Assembly: GCA_947303715.1 (NCBI GenBank)
Contig: CAMYYY010000001.1
Coordinates: 62,001 to 126,000 of the forward strand
Length of the DNA: 64,000 nt
Direction of reading: 5' to 3'
Source of the DNA: an uncultured Bacteroidales bacterium
Lineage (GTDB): Bacteria; Bacteroidota; Bacteroidia; Bacteroidales; Bacteroidaceae
The first letter of the stretch is position 1, and each line of letters starts with the position of its first letter. The position numbers and the translations under genes were made by a program. A model generated the notes under the pieces. It worked only from the letters and a program-made list of their open reading frames with translations. It was not told the origin of the DNA and ran no database searches. This document shows positions 19,529-26,415 of this stretch, in pieces.

Positions 19529-20794
19529 ATGGAACCGCTGGCAGAACGCATGAGACCACGTACGCTTGACGACTATATCGGTCAACAGCATCTGGTGGGC
19601 GAGGGGGCTATCCTTCGTCAGATGATAGAGTCGGAGCATGTCTCCTCTTTCATCCTCTGGGGGCCTCCGGGAGTGGGCAAGACCACGCTGGCCTACATCA
19701 TTGCTAACCGGCTGGAGAGCCCGTTCTACACCCTCAGCGCTGTCACCAGCGGCGTGAAGGACGTGCGCGACGTCATCGACAAGGCGCAGAAGAACCGCCT
19801 CTTTGCCAAGAACAACCCCATTTTGTTCATCGACGAGATCCACCGTTTCAACAAGTCCCAACAGGACTCGCTGCTGGGCGCCGTGGAGCGGGGCATCATC
19901 ACCCTCATCGGCGCCACCACGGAGAATCCCTCCTTCGAGATCATCCGTCCCCTGCTCAGCCGTTGCCAGGTCTATGTGCTGGGCTCGCTGGAGAAGGACG
20001 ACCTGCTGGCGCTGCTGCATCGTGCCCTTACGAAGGACACCTACCTCCGTCAGCGCGACATCGAGGTACGTGAGACAGAGGCCCTCCTGCGCTATAGCGG
20101 AGGAGATGCCCGTAAGCTGCTCAATGTGTTGGAGTTGGTGGTTGAGGCTGAGAAGGGCGATAAGGTGGTGATTGACAACGAGACCGTCAATCTTCGCCTG
20201 CAGCAGAACCCTCTGGCCTACGACAAGGACGGTGAGATGCACTACGACATCATCTCTGCCTTCATCAAGTCCATTCGTGGCAGCGACCCTGACGGCGCCC
20301 TCTACTGGCTGGCCCGCATGATTGAGGGGGGCGAGCAGCCCGAGTTCATCGCCCGGCGTCTCGTCATCTCCGCCTCAGAGGACATCGGCCTGGCCAACCC
20401 CAATGCCCTGCTCATTGCCAATGCCGCCTTCGATGCCGTGATGAAGATAGGCTGGCCTGAGGGACGGATACCCCTGGCTGAGGCTACCGTCTATCTCGCC
20501 TCCAGCCCCAAGAGCAATTCCGCTTATATGGGCATCGGAGCCGCCCTGGAGGAAGTCCAGCGTTCAGGGAACCTGAGCGTTCCCCTTCATCTCCGCAATG
20601 CCCCCACGAAGCTGATGAAAGACCTCGGCTATAGCGAGGGCTACAAGTACGCCCACGATTACGAGGGCCACTTTGTCCTCCAGCAGTTCCTTCCCGACGG
20701 CCTGACCTCGGCCTCCTTCTGGCATCCCCAGGACAACCCCGCCGAGGCCCGCCTTGCCGAGCGCCTCCACGCTCTCTGGAAAGACCGCTATTAA
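19529..20794 (+). CDS. rarA: Replication-associated recombination protein A
   Basis: A 421-residue AAA+ ATPase of the RarA/MgsA/WRNIP1 family that acts at stalled replication forks. The N-terminus [19 protein letters not shown] is diagnostic. Walker A is GPPGVGKTT (near 46-54) and Walker [11 protein letters not shown] (near 98); sensor and C-terminal tetramerisation domains follow. Length is normal for the family. It stands alone, divergent from the glycosyltransferase gene and followed by the repeat-rich island. Confidence 0.96.
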   Translation: MEPLAERMRPRTLDDYIGQQHLVGEGAILRQMIESEHVSSFILWGPPGVGKTTLAYIIANRLESPFYTLSAVTSGVKDVRDVIDKAQKNRLFAKNNPILFIDEIHRFNKSQQDSLLGAVERGIITLIGATTENPSFEIIRPLLSRCQVYVLGSLEKDDLLALLHRALTKDTYLRQRDIEVRETEALLRYSGGDARKLLNVLELVVEAEKGDKVVIDNETVNLRLQQNPLAYDKDGEMHYDIISAFIKSIRGSDPDGALYWLARMIEGGEQPEFIARRLVISASEDIGLANPNALLIANAAFDAVMKIGWPEGRIPLAEATVYLASSPKSNSAYMGIGAALEEVQRSGNLSVPLHLRNAPTKLMKDLGYSEGYKYAHDYEGHFVLQQFLPDGLTSASFWHPQDNPAEARLAERLHALWKDRY

Positions 20795-20950
20795 GAGACC
20801 CACCCCCAACCCTTTAGGAGACCCACCCCCAACCCCTCCCGTGAGGGAGGGGCGCAAGGGCAAACGGGTCATTTTGTTTAATTTTGTTTTTAATTTTGTC
20901 AAATTTCTGCCCTGCAGGGGCACTCCCTCTGCCCCGTTAGGGGCACTTCC
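20795..20950. repeat. GC-rich palindromic repeat, copy A
   Basis: The order is GACCCACCCCCAACCCCT, then the palindrome CCCTCCCGTGAGGGAGGG, an AT-rich stretch (ATTTTGTTTAATTTTG), then TTTCTGCCC-TGCA-GGGGCACT and GCCCCGTTAGGGGC. The same order recurs at 21656-21782 and 21931-22064, with a rearranged copy at 22159-22308. It fills the space just after the rarA stop codon. Confidence 0.8.
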
Positions 20951-21003
20951 TTTAACCCTTAACCCTGTAAGGATTAGCAGGCCTTGAAAAAAACTAAAAA
21001 AAT

Positions 21004-21035
21004 CTTGCATGGGTAAAAAAAAGACCTTATCTTTG
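21004..21035 (+). promoter_or_regulatory. Predicted promoter of a candidate small RNA
   Basis: CTTG (21004-21007) lies 20 bases upstream of TATCTTTG (21028-21035), close to the Bacteroidota consensus. No reading frame starts downstream; instead two hairpins follow. Confidence 0.6.
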
Positions 21036-21037
21036 CC

Positions 21038-21121
21038 GCGAATAGTACAGCTATTCGCATAATAATTAGAATTTTTAAAGTTTGGTAAGAATCGGCTCGC
21101 TGTGAAATGCGCCGATTTTAT
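21038..21121 (+). ncRNA. Candidate small RNA with terminator
   Basis: Immediately after a strong promoter match comes an 8-bp perfect hairpin (GCGAATAG/CTATTCGC, 21038-21058), then an AT-rich linker, then an intrinsic terminator-like hairpin (AATCGGC at 21090-21096 and GCCGATT at 21111-21117, followed by TTTATT). There is no plausible coding sequence. The predicted transcript is about 80 nucleotides. The first hairpin overlaps the likely start site, so it may instead be an operator. I do not recognise an Rfam family with confidence. Confidence 0.45.
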
Positions 21122-21171
21122 TGCACGGAATCCCCTTTAACCTTTAACCTTTAACCCTTAACCGCTAACCC

Positions 21172-21648
21172 CTAATCCCTCCTATACCCCTGCCCGAAGG
21201 CGTTGTAGTGGAGCATCTGGTAGCGGTTGGCGCTGCCCTCGGGGCGTAGGCCGACGTGGAAGAACGTGCCGTAGTCGATCAGCTGGTCGAAGGGGATGGA
21301 GGTGTCCCAGGCCGTGTCCTGCGCCTCGGTGTGGCGAGTCTGCTGCTGGCGGAACCATCGGCGGATGCTGTCGCACGCCTCCTGCGTACAGCCGTTGGGG
21401 ACGAAGTCAGCCGCAAGGCCCAGCAGGTGCTGGCTCGTAGGGCTGCCTCCCACGTCGCGGTTCAGGTCGCGGCAGCGATAGCCGCTGGTGATGATGACGG
21501 GGCAGCCGAGGAACTCCCGCAGCGGGTCCATGACGGTATCGACGAGGTACTCTATGTTCCTCCTTGCCTCGCGCGGAGCCTCGTTGTCGTACCCCTTCAG
21601 GGCAGCCGTCACGCTCCGCTCAAACTCAGTAAAGGTGAAGTATTTCAT
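21172..21648 (-). CDS. M15-family peptidase (D-Ala-D-Ala carboxypeptidase-like)
   Basis: A 158-residue protein of the Peptidase_M15_3 type. The zinc-site signature is visible: SGYRCRDLN near 49-57, SQHLLGLAADF (His and Asp ligands near 70-77), and FHVGL near the C-terminus (third ligand). There is no signal peptide, which fits phage-like endolysins needing other export. The ATG at 21648 is chosen; the longer in-frame extension is translated repeat sequence. In related Bacteroidota modules an N-acetylmuramoyl-L-alanine amidase usually occupies this slot after the smalltalk gene, so an M15 peptidase appears to be a functional substitute. Confidence 0.88.
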   Translation of the reverse strand: MKYFTFTEFERSVTAALKGYDNEAPREARRNIEYLVDTVMDPLREFLGCPVIITSGYRCRDLNRDVGGSPTSQHLLGLAADFVPNGCTQEACDSIRRWFRQQQTRHTEAQDTAWDTSIPFDQLIDYGTFFHVGLRPEGSANRYQMLHYNAFGQGYRRD

Positions 21649-21655
21649 ATTCAGG

Positions 21656-21782
21656 TGACCCACCCCCAACCCCTCCCGTGAGGGAGGGGGGCGGGTGAAC
21701 GAATTATTTTGTTTAATTTTTGTTTTAATTTTGTTAAATTTCTGCCCCGCAGGGGCACTCTTTCTGCCCGTTAGGGCACTTC
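21656..21782. repeat. GC-rich palindromic repeat, copy B
   Basis: It has the same element order as 20795-20950: CACCCCCAACCCCTCCC, a GTGAGGG palindrome, an AT-rich stretch, then TTTCTGCCCC-GCA-GGGGCACT and CTGCCCGTTAGGGCA. It separates the M15 peptidase gene from the smalltalk gene. Confidence 0.8.
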
Positions 21783-21823
21783 TCATCCGATTAGCGCGAG
21801 CGCAGCAAGCGCGAGGGCAAGCG

Positions 21824-21916
21824 TCAGAGGCAGCTCTGCACGCTTAGCGTGCCCACAATCGCCGTCAGCACGGCTATGACGATTTCGAGAATCTTTTTCC
21901 ATGGGATGTTTTTCAT
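21824..21916 (-). CDS. Smalltalk protein
   Basis: A 30-residue reading frame starting MKNIPWKKILEIVIAVLTAI and ending QSCL. It has the layout of the Bacteroidota 'smalltalk' family: a short charged start with WKKI, one hydrophobic helix, a small C-terminal tail, and a location between an HU-like gene and a peptidoglycan hydrolase gene. It is probably a single-pass inner-membrane peptide. Its function is not established; a holin-like or export role for the adjacent hydrolase is an attractive inference. Confidence 0.8.
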   Translation of the reverse strand: MKNIPWKKILEIVIAVLTAIVGTLSVQSCL

Positions 21917-21930
21917 AATGGTGAAGTTTA

Positions 21931-22064
21931 AGAGACCCACCCCCATCCCCTCCCGTAATGGAGGGGCGCGAGGGCAAACGGGTTTGTTATAGAATTAAGA
22001 GTTTGATTTTGTAGAATTTTGTTTTTAATTTGCGTAATTTCTGCCCCAGAGGGGCACTCCCTGA
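21931..22064. repeat. GC-rich palindromic repeat, copy C
   Basis: A variant copy with CCTCCCGTAATGGAGG as its palindrome and CTGCCCCAGAGGGGCA at the far end, in the same order as copies A and B. It lies just upstream of the smalltalk start codon. Confidence 0.75.
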
Positions 22065-22158
22065 GAGTCTGCGACGCTACATGAATAATCACGAATGGAC
22101 ACTAATTTCTCAAAAATAATTCATGGATAATTCATGGTTAATTCGTGTGGCGCCGCAG

Positions 22159-22308
22159 GCAAATTTCTGCCCCGCAGGGGCACTCTTTCTGCCCGTTAGG
22201 GCACCCCTTCCACCCCCCACCTCCCCTCCCTTACGGGAGGGGTTTCTGCCCCCCGATAACGGGGGGACTGAGGGGGGTGTAAAGACCATTGAGGGGGTGG
22301 GTCTTTTT
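22159..22308. repeat. GC-rich palindromic repeat, copy D (rearranged)
   Basis: The CTGCCCC-GCA-GGGGCACT and GCCCGTTAGGGC modules come first, followed by CCCTCCCTTACGGGAGGG and a CCCCCGATAACGGGGG palindrome, then GGGGGTGGGTC, which is the reverse complement of the GACCCACCCCC start module. It abuts the HU-like gene stop. Confidence 0.7.
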
Positions 22309-22723
22309 AGGCTAAGAGTTCGCTCGGCACCCTCTTCAGCGTCTTGTTCGTGCGGACGTACTTCAGGAGGTCGGCCTCGGGGCGGAAGCGGATGCCCACC
22401 TTCTTGATGTAGCTCGACGGGTCGAAGCTTTCGGCGGGGATGACGCTCTGCGCGAAGCACTTGCTCTGGAGGTTCGCCTGCAAGGCGCCGATCTCCTCCA
22501 GCACGATGCGCTGGCCCTGGAGCAGGTGCGTCTTGATGAACTCCTTCGCGGCGGTCAGCACCGCCACCACGTCAGCCTTCGTCACGGTAGTGGCAAACTG
22601 GATGTCCTCGGCGAGGCTCTTGAAATCATAGTCGCCGGTCTTCACGGCGCGGTTGGTGGCGTAGTCGACGCCCTCGGCACCTCTCGGGTTGGTGCAACCC
22701 ACAATCTGGTAAGTAATTGGCAT
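22307..22723 (-). CDS. HU-like DNA-binding protein
   Basis: A 138-residue protein of the Bacteroidota long HU/IHF-like family. The HU-like fold runs from about residue 35 (DFKSLAEDIQFATTVTKADVVAVLTAAKEFI) through a GQRIVLEEIGALQANLQSK beta segment. The C-terminal strand IKKVGIRFRPEADL, followed by a short basic tail, is typical of the accessory HU-like proteins encoded beside smalltalk and lysozyme-type genes. It probably binds or bends DNA of this island. Two TATCTTTG promoter matches lie upstream on the same strand. Confidence 0.85.
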   Translation of the reverse strand: MPITYQIVGCTNPRGAEGVDYATNRAVKTGDYDFKSLAEDIQFATTVTKADVVAVLTAAKEFIKTHLLQGQRIVLEEIGALQANLQSKCFAQSVIPAESFDPSSYIKKVGIRFRPEADLLKYVRTNKTLKRVPSELLA

Positions 22724-22787
22724 GGTAGTTTAGTTTTTTAGGTTGAAGATTGAAAATTGAAGATTGAAGATTTTTGGAATTCCTGTG

Positions 22788-22795
22788 CAAAGATA
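22788..22795 (-). promoter_or_regulatory. Predicted -7 element, proximal promoter of the HU-like gene
   Basis: The minus strand reads TATCTTTG, about 65 bases before the HU-like start codon. It lies in a GCAAAGATAGTGCAAGCCG context that I believe recurs next to similar genes in other Bacteroidota. Confidence 0.55.
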
Positions 22796-22861
22796 GTGCA
22801 AGCCGAGAGCAGAGAGCGCGCTTTCTTTGCCGAGGCGCAGCCTATCTTAGCATTTTCAATG

Positions 22862-22869
22862 CAAAGATA
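22862..22869 (-). promoter_or_regulatory. Predicted -7 element, distal promoter of the HU-like gene
   Basis: A second minus-strand TATCTTTG 74 bases upstream of the first, giving tandem promoters for the HU-like gene and possibly the downstream smalltalk and peptidase genes. Confidence 0.5.
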
Positions 22870-22923
22870 ATACATTCTTTTTTGTCAGTTTCCGATGGCA
22901 GCGAGAGCCCTCTCTCACGCCGA

Positions 22924-23295
22924 TTACGCTGCAAGAGCAGCGTAATCTTCTTTGTCAGGCATCGGGCCGAGGAAGTGGAGGATGGCAGCCACGTGGGCGG
23001 GCTGGAACTGCTTGGCGGTAACCCAGGGGCAGATGTCGCTCAGCACGTCGGAGAGATAGACGTTGCCGTCATCGCGTGCCAGCGCACGGTCGTCGTCCGA
23101 GAGTGTCCCCACCGGCTGCCGCGCATGGAGGAGTTCGTAGTGTAGCGCCTTGCGAGCCAGCTCGCCCTTCGGCTCTTCCGGATGGTACGCCTGTGCCAGC
23201 TCGCGCTTCAGCATCGCGCGCGGGGGCGTGCAGGCGTCGATAGAGAAGGTGTAGGAGCGCTTGCGCCCCTGGCAAGGGTAGAGAATGTAGTACAT
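22924..23295 (-). CDS. DUF4248-like hypothetical protein
   Basis: A 123-residue protein. The segment LKRELAQAYHPEE (near 29) and the C-terminal FQPAHVAAILHFLG resemble the DUF4248 pattern (ELA-Y-P ... FTP-QV-IV-YLG), but a Lys/Arg-rich middle is diverged, so membership is tentative. DUF4248 proteins are small predicted DNA-binding or regulatory proteins that habitually sit beside HU-like and VirE-domain genes in Bacteroidota. The position here, divergent from the VirE side and upstream of HU, supports the assignment. Confidence 0.65.
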   Translation of the reverse strand: MYYILYPCQGRKRSYTFSIDACTPPRAMLKRELAQAYHPEEPKGELARKALHYELLHARQPVGTLSDDDRALARDDGNVYLSDVLSDICPWVTAKQFQPAHVAAILHFLGPMPDKEDYAALAA

Positions 23296-23606
23296 AGTGT
23301 GGTGCTTTCAGTTTTTTTACACCACAAAAATACTGATTTTACGCGAAATTACCAACGTTTTCTACTGAAAAATCGCCGTTAAATAAAAAATTATCGCACT
23401 GCGCTGCCGCGCCAGCCCATTGGACTAATTTCCCAGCCCACTGCGCTGTCGCGCCCCGAATTATAACATTCGGCGTAGCCGAGGCAACATCCCCCTATTC
23501 CGGCATGACGAGTACGTCTGAACGCACATCCATTTCTAACACTTTCACCGACAGCGAGTTATAATATTAACAAAATAAATCCCCTGATTAACAACGCATT
23601 GAGAGG
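23296..23606. other. Intergenic, no gene found
   Basis: No convincing reading frame. It contains two CACTGCGCTGYCGCGCC copies (around 23398 and 23441) and a CATTCGGCGTAGCCGAGGC hairpin-like segment, then becomes AT-rich towards the inverted-repeat element. Confidence 0.6.
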
Positions 23607-23799
23607 AAACTAACAAAATAACAATTTATATTTTCTATTTTCTATCTCAATACTGCCCACCCTTCGGGAGAAGGTTAAATATATATTATTATATTTATAT
23701 AATAATATATATTTATTTATATATAATAATAAATTATAATCACCCCCCAGCAGAAGGAAAGATGAAAAACGAAAATATAAATTGTTATTTTGTTAGTTT
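23607..23799. mobile_element. MITE-like element with perfect 29-bp terminal inverted repeats
   Basis: Bases 23607-23635 are the exact reverse complement of 23771-23799 (29 of 29), starting AAACTAACAAAATAACAA and ending TTGTTATTTTGTTAGTTT. The 135-bp interior is non-coding and contains a second perfect inverted repeat (17-bp arms at 23677-23693 and 23698-23714, 4-base loop) made only of A and T, plus a CCCTTCGGG hairpin-type segment. Size and structure fit a non-autonomous transposable element. No clear target-site duplication is visible, so a recombination or replication-related structure is an alternative. Confidence 0.6.
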
Positions 23800-23966
23800 G
23801 TTAGTTTCTCCCCCGAACCGGCAAGCCGGCAAGCCCCCATTCCCCCATGCCCCCATTCCCCCTCACCCCTCACCTATCCGACATTTTCCCGCAAATCGTT
23901 TCGCGATTTTATCCACAACAACCTCCATTTTTCTCGCAATTCGTTTTCCTGTTTGCAGAAAAGTTG

Positions 23967-23974
23967 TATCTTTG
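23967..23974 (+). promoter_or_regulatory. Predicted -7 element for the small gene at 23983
   Basis: TATCTTTG, only nine bases before the ATG at 23983. The transcript would start at or almost at the initiation codon, so this gene may be leaderless. Confidence 0.45.
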
Positions 23975-23982
23975 CCGTCACT

Positions 23983-24147
23983 ATGTTGAAGAAAAAAGAA
24001 ATACAAGAAGTAAGACTTTCAGCCCTCCCTGAAGAAATAACAGAAGATGGTCTGAAAATATATGGCGAGACATCCTATGAGAATCAGATTTTGAAGAATC
24101 CTCGTTTTCTTATTATCCGTTCCCATTATTCCCCATTATTCCCATAA
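23983..24147 (+). CDS. Small hypothetical protein, possibly truncated
   Basis: A 54-residue frame starting MLKKKEIQEVRLSALPEE, rich in Lys and Glu for its first 40 residues. Its last part is encoded by a CCCATTATTCCCC repeat (24119-24150), suggesting that the original 3' end has been replaced by repeat sequence. A strong promoter match lies directly upstream. I recognise no family. Confidence 0.4.
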   Translation: MLKKKEIQEVRLSALPEEITEDGLKIYGETSYENQILKNPRFLIIRSHYSPLFP

Positions 24148-24166
24148 CTCCCCTTTCCACCCCTTT

Positions 24167-24313
24167 ATGCCCACCGATAACAGCAGCTTCCTCGCACCCA
24201 AAGGCGACTACAAGAACCTCATCGCCTTCCAGAAATCGGAGTGCATCTACGACATCACCTGCTATTGCCTTAGCAACATAGGGGCACTGGTCTTGGATTG
24301 GGGAGTAGTATAA
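24167..24313 (+). pseudogene. Remnant of a four-helix-bundle protein gene
   Basis: The frame starts MPTDNSSFLAPKGDYKNLIA and continues FQKSECIYDIT, then departs into unrelated residues and stops after 48 codons. The beginning resembles the N-terminus of Bacteroidota 'four helix bundle suffix domain' proteins (related to the S23 rRNA intervening-sequence protein), whose first helix reads like KLIxYQKAECIYDITYYF. Those proteins are much longer, so only the first helix remains here. The assignment rests on recall of the family pattern. Confidence 0.5.
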
Positions 24314-24325
24314 AACGTAACGCTA

Positions 24326-24333
24326 TAAATTTG
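24326..24333 (+). promoter_or_regulatory. Predicted -7 element for the gene at 24368
   Basis: TAAATTTG matches TAnnTTTG, 35 bases before the ATG. No -33 TTTG at the expected spacing. Confidence 0.4.
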
Positions 24334-24367
24334 AATAAACACTATTACAGAACCAATTATATAGAAT

Positions 24368-25051
24368 ATGGGATTACTTGAAATACCAAAATTAATAAAA
24401 AAAATACCTGATCCAGAGGCAAATTGTAGAGAAATACTCGCAAATTGCGAGGATCCGAATCATCCTTTCCCATCCTATGCGGAAGAATATGATTTTGCCG
24501 CATATTTATATGACAAGCTTTCTGCGGAGGATGAGACATACCCCCATAAAGCATATACTAATGCGTTGGAGGCTATTAGGCTGGGATATCATACTACTCA
24601 GAATTTATTAATAGTTTCATGGTACTCATATAGCACTATGAATCTGGTGGGTTTAAAACAAGTAGGAGCACTAATTTACAATGAAAAGTTTTGTTATCGT
24701 CATACACCAACTGCGGGATATCTTTATAATAAAATAGTGAAGTGGGTTAAGGAGTTATCTGAAAAAGTACCTGGATCAGGATTTTCATTATTCACCCAGG
24801 AAGAAATAAAAGAAATACTTAAATGCTGCAAGAAACATCTTGACGTTATTTCAGATTGGGAAATGTACACAAAAATGGAAAAAGATGGGATTAGGCATGA
24901 ATATGTTGGAGTTCGATTCGCAAGAAACGCATTATACAATTTAGATTACAAAGGAATAAACATCGGGTATGGGTATGACGGTTGCTCCTCATATTATGAT
25001 GACCTGAAAAAGCTAATGGATTTTGTTTATCGGAGATCGCGCAACCCCTAA
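24368..25051 (+). CDS. Hypothetical protein, AT-rich orphan gene
   Basis: A 227-residue protein that I do not recognise. It is predicted soluble and mostly helical, with a Tyr/Asn-rich composition and no signal peptide. Its coding sequence is strikingly AT-rich (many AAA, ATA, TTA and AAT codons) against the GC-rich codon use of all neighbours, which points to recent horizontal acquisition. It lies between a gene remnant and an intergenic stretch, in the position where accessory cargo would be found. Confidence 0.7.
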   Translation: MGLLEIPKLIKKIPDPEANCREILANCEDPNHPFPSYAEEYDFAAYLYDKLSAEDETYPHKAYTNALEAIRLGYHTTQNLLIVSWYSYSTMNLVGLKQVGALIYNEKFCYRHTPTAGYLYNKIVKWVKELSEKVPGSGFSLFTQEEIKEILKCCKKHLDVISDWEMYTKMEKDGIRHEYVGVRFARNALYNLDYKGINIGYGYDGCSSYYDDLKKLMDFVYRRSRNP

Positions 25052-25363
25052 GCTTTTATGCGATATGCACGCACGAAGCTGAATCCACAAATCAACCTCT
25101 ACCAAATGCGTGTTGATGACAATGCCTTCCGTTTACGGCCTGAAAAGTTGTAACGTCCTTCGAGTGCGCACACGAAAAGAATCTGCAAAGATAAGCGATA
25201 GGTGTACCACATTCCCGTACTTTTAAGTTAAATCTTCGTCGGAGAGGATTTTTTGATAACTTTTGTCGGTTTTCCTTGCAGGGCAGGGGGAATCGTCGTA
25301 CCTTTGCAGCGACGATAAAAAGGGGATTTTCCTTCTATAGTATTAACGTCTAAAACACTTAGT
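25052..25363. other. Intergenic region before the 25364 gene
   Basis: No supported gene. A 31-codon frame at 25058-25153 (starting MRYARTKLNP) may be chance. A minus-strand TATCTTTG lies at 25186-25193 with nothing obvious to drive. The plus-strand promoter at 25299-25306 serves the next gene. Confidence 0.5.
25275..25306 (+). promoter_or_regulatory. Predicted promoter for the gene pair at 25364
   Basis: CTTG (25275-25278) lies 20 bases upstream of TACCTTTG (25299-25306), close to the phylum consensus. The start codon is 57 bases downstream. Confidence 0.55.
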
Positions 25364-25822
25364 ATGAACGAACTGAAAGATGTCAGGAGGGGTGTGGCCG
25401 CCCCGATGAAATCGGCCACGGAGATAGGTATTTGTCTGCAAGAGGTGAGGTTGTCCGTCGAATCCCTTGAGACTGAGTTGAAACAGAAAAACGAACGCAT
25501 TGCCGAACTGGAACGGGAGTGCGAACGGCTAAGAAACGACCCCTGGGCGAGCCGCGTGACGTACGACAACGTGGTGGAGCTGATTGCCTCGTACGAGGAC
25601 GCAGCGCAGCGCGACGAGGCACGCAAGCTGATGGAGCCGATGCTGAAGCGCGAACAGGTGCGCCAGCTGCGCCGCGACATCAAGTGCAAGGTGGCTGAGC
25701 TGAACGCCGAGGAGGCGCCCGGCAGGGTGAACATCATCACGCTGAACAACCCCCGCTTCGAGGGGTCGATGAACGAGATCGTGGGCAACGGCAACGTAAA
25801 CATCCGGGGCTATGGAAACTGA
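25364..25822 (+). CDS. Hypothetical coiled-coil protein
   Basis: A 152-residue protein. Residues about 25-60 (LQEVRLSVESLETELKQKNERIAELEREC) form a clear heptad coiled coil, a helical middle follows, and the C-terminus has beta-prone turns (RVNIITLNNPRFEG, NGNVNIRGYGN). No known domain recognised. It overlaps the next gene by 11 bases, so the two are translationally coupled; similar pairs occur near transposon or phage-like modules in Bacteroidota, probably with a DNA-related or structural role. Confidence 0.65.
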   Translation: MNELKDVRRGVAAPMKSATEIGICLQEVRLSVESLETELKQKNERIAELERECERLRNDPWASRVTYDNVVELIASYEDAAQRDEARKLMEPMLKREQVRQLRRDIKCKVAELNAEEAPGRVNIITLNNPRFEGSMNEIVGNGNVNIRGYGN

Positions 25823-26246
25823 GGCGAAGACGAACGAGAGGCTGGGCGTGACGTTCAACGGCAGCGTGACCTTCGGAGGCCCGATGTTCGACATCCACGA
25901 CAACGAGCACGTGCACATAGGGGTGCCCACGGAGCCGCCTGCCCCCGGCAGCCCCGCGCCTGCGATGCCTGACGAGCTGACGTCTGCCGAGGCCGTGACG
26001 TACTGGCAGCGCCTGCGCGAGAGGGGTTTCGTGGATGCGGACTGCCTGCTGATGCCCTCGACCACGCGCAAGCAGGCGATGCTCATCGCCGAACTGTTTG
26101 CCGAGAGGCTGCACCTGAAGGCGAAGTGGAAACCCTTCGAGGCGCTGTGGGGCATCAGGAACCTGGCGCAGGAGAAGTGGGACATCCAGCAGACGGGCAG
26201 CCTGCCCGCACGCTGCAAGGAGATTGAGGCGGTGTTCGACGATTAG
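25812..26246 (+). CDS. Hypothetical protein paired with the 25364 product
   Basis: A 144-residue protein. The N-terminal part (VTFNGSVTFGGPMFDIHDNEHVHI) is a short beta-rich repeat, a Pro/Ala-rich linker follows near 38-52, and the C-terminal 85 residues form a helical domain (SAEAVTYWQRLRERGFVD ... KWKPFEALWGIRNLAQEKW). The C-terminal part resembles a domain common in Bacteroidota hypothetical proteins near mobile modules, but I cannot name it. It begins inside the upstream gene (11-base overlap) and is followed by a terminator-like inverted repeat. Confidence 0.65.
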   Translation: METEAKTNERLGVTFNGSVTFGGPMFDIHDNEHVHIGVPTEPPAPGSPAPAMPDELTSAEAVTYWQRLRERGFVDADCLLMPSTTRKQAMLIAELFAERLHLKAKWKPFEALWGIRNLAQEKWDIQQTGSLPARCKEIEAVFDD

Positions 26247-26271
26247 ACAAACGCGCTGACAATCAGCATGA

Positions 26272-26320
26272 CAATCCCCTATATAGGTGCTATGATAGGC
26301 CCTATATAGGGGATTGGTTT
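26272..26320 (+). terminator. Perfect 16-bp inverted repeat with T-tract
   Basis: CAATCCCCTATATAGG (26272-26287) and its exact complement (26301-26316) enclose a 13-base loop and are followed by GTTTTTC. This fits an intrinsic terminator for the 25364-26246 pair. Because it ends 17 bases before the next -7 element it could also act as an operator. Confidence 0.6.
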
Positions 26321-26333
26321 TTCAGGGTCGCCG

Positions 26334-26341
26334 TATCTTTG
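26334..26341 (+). promoter_or_regulatory. Predicted -7 element for the 26416 gene
   Basis: TATCTTTG followed by CA, an exact match, 74 bases upstream of the start codon and directly after the 16-bp inverted repeat. Confidence 0.55.
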
Positions 26342-26415
26342 CATCGGATTTGAAACGGTGCGCACCCCAGAGAATCCGGCATGATTCATTAACCCACTAA
26401 AAAAACAAACAAAAC

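Noticed and set aside
21783..21977. 64-codon minus-strand frame overlapping the smalltalk gene
   Set aside because: It is repeat sequence in another frame; the 30-residue frame at 21824-21916 has the family layout instead.
25058..25153. 31-codon frame beginning MRYARTKLNP
   Set aside because: Too short, no recognisable family, and no promoter or ribosome-binding site support; treated as chance.
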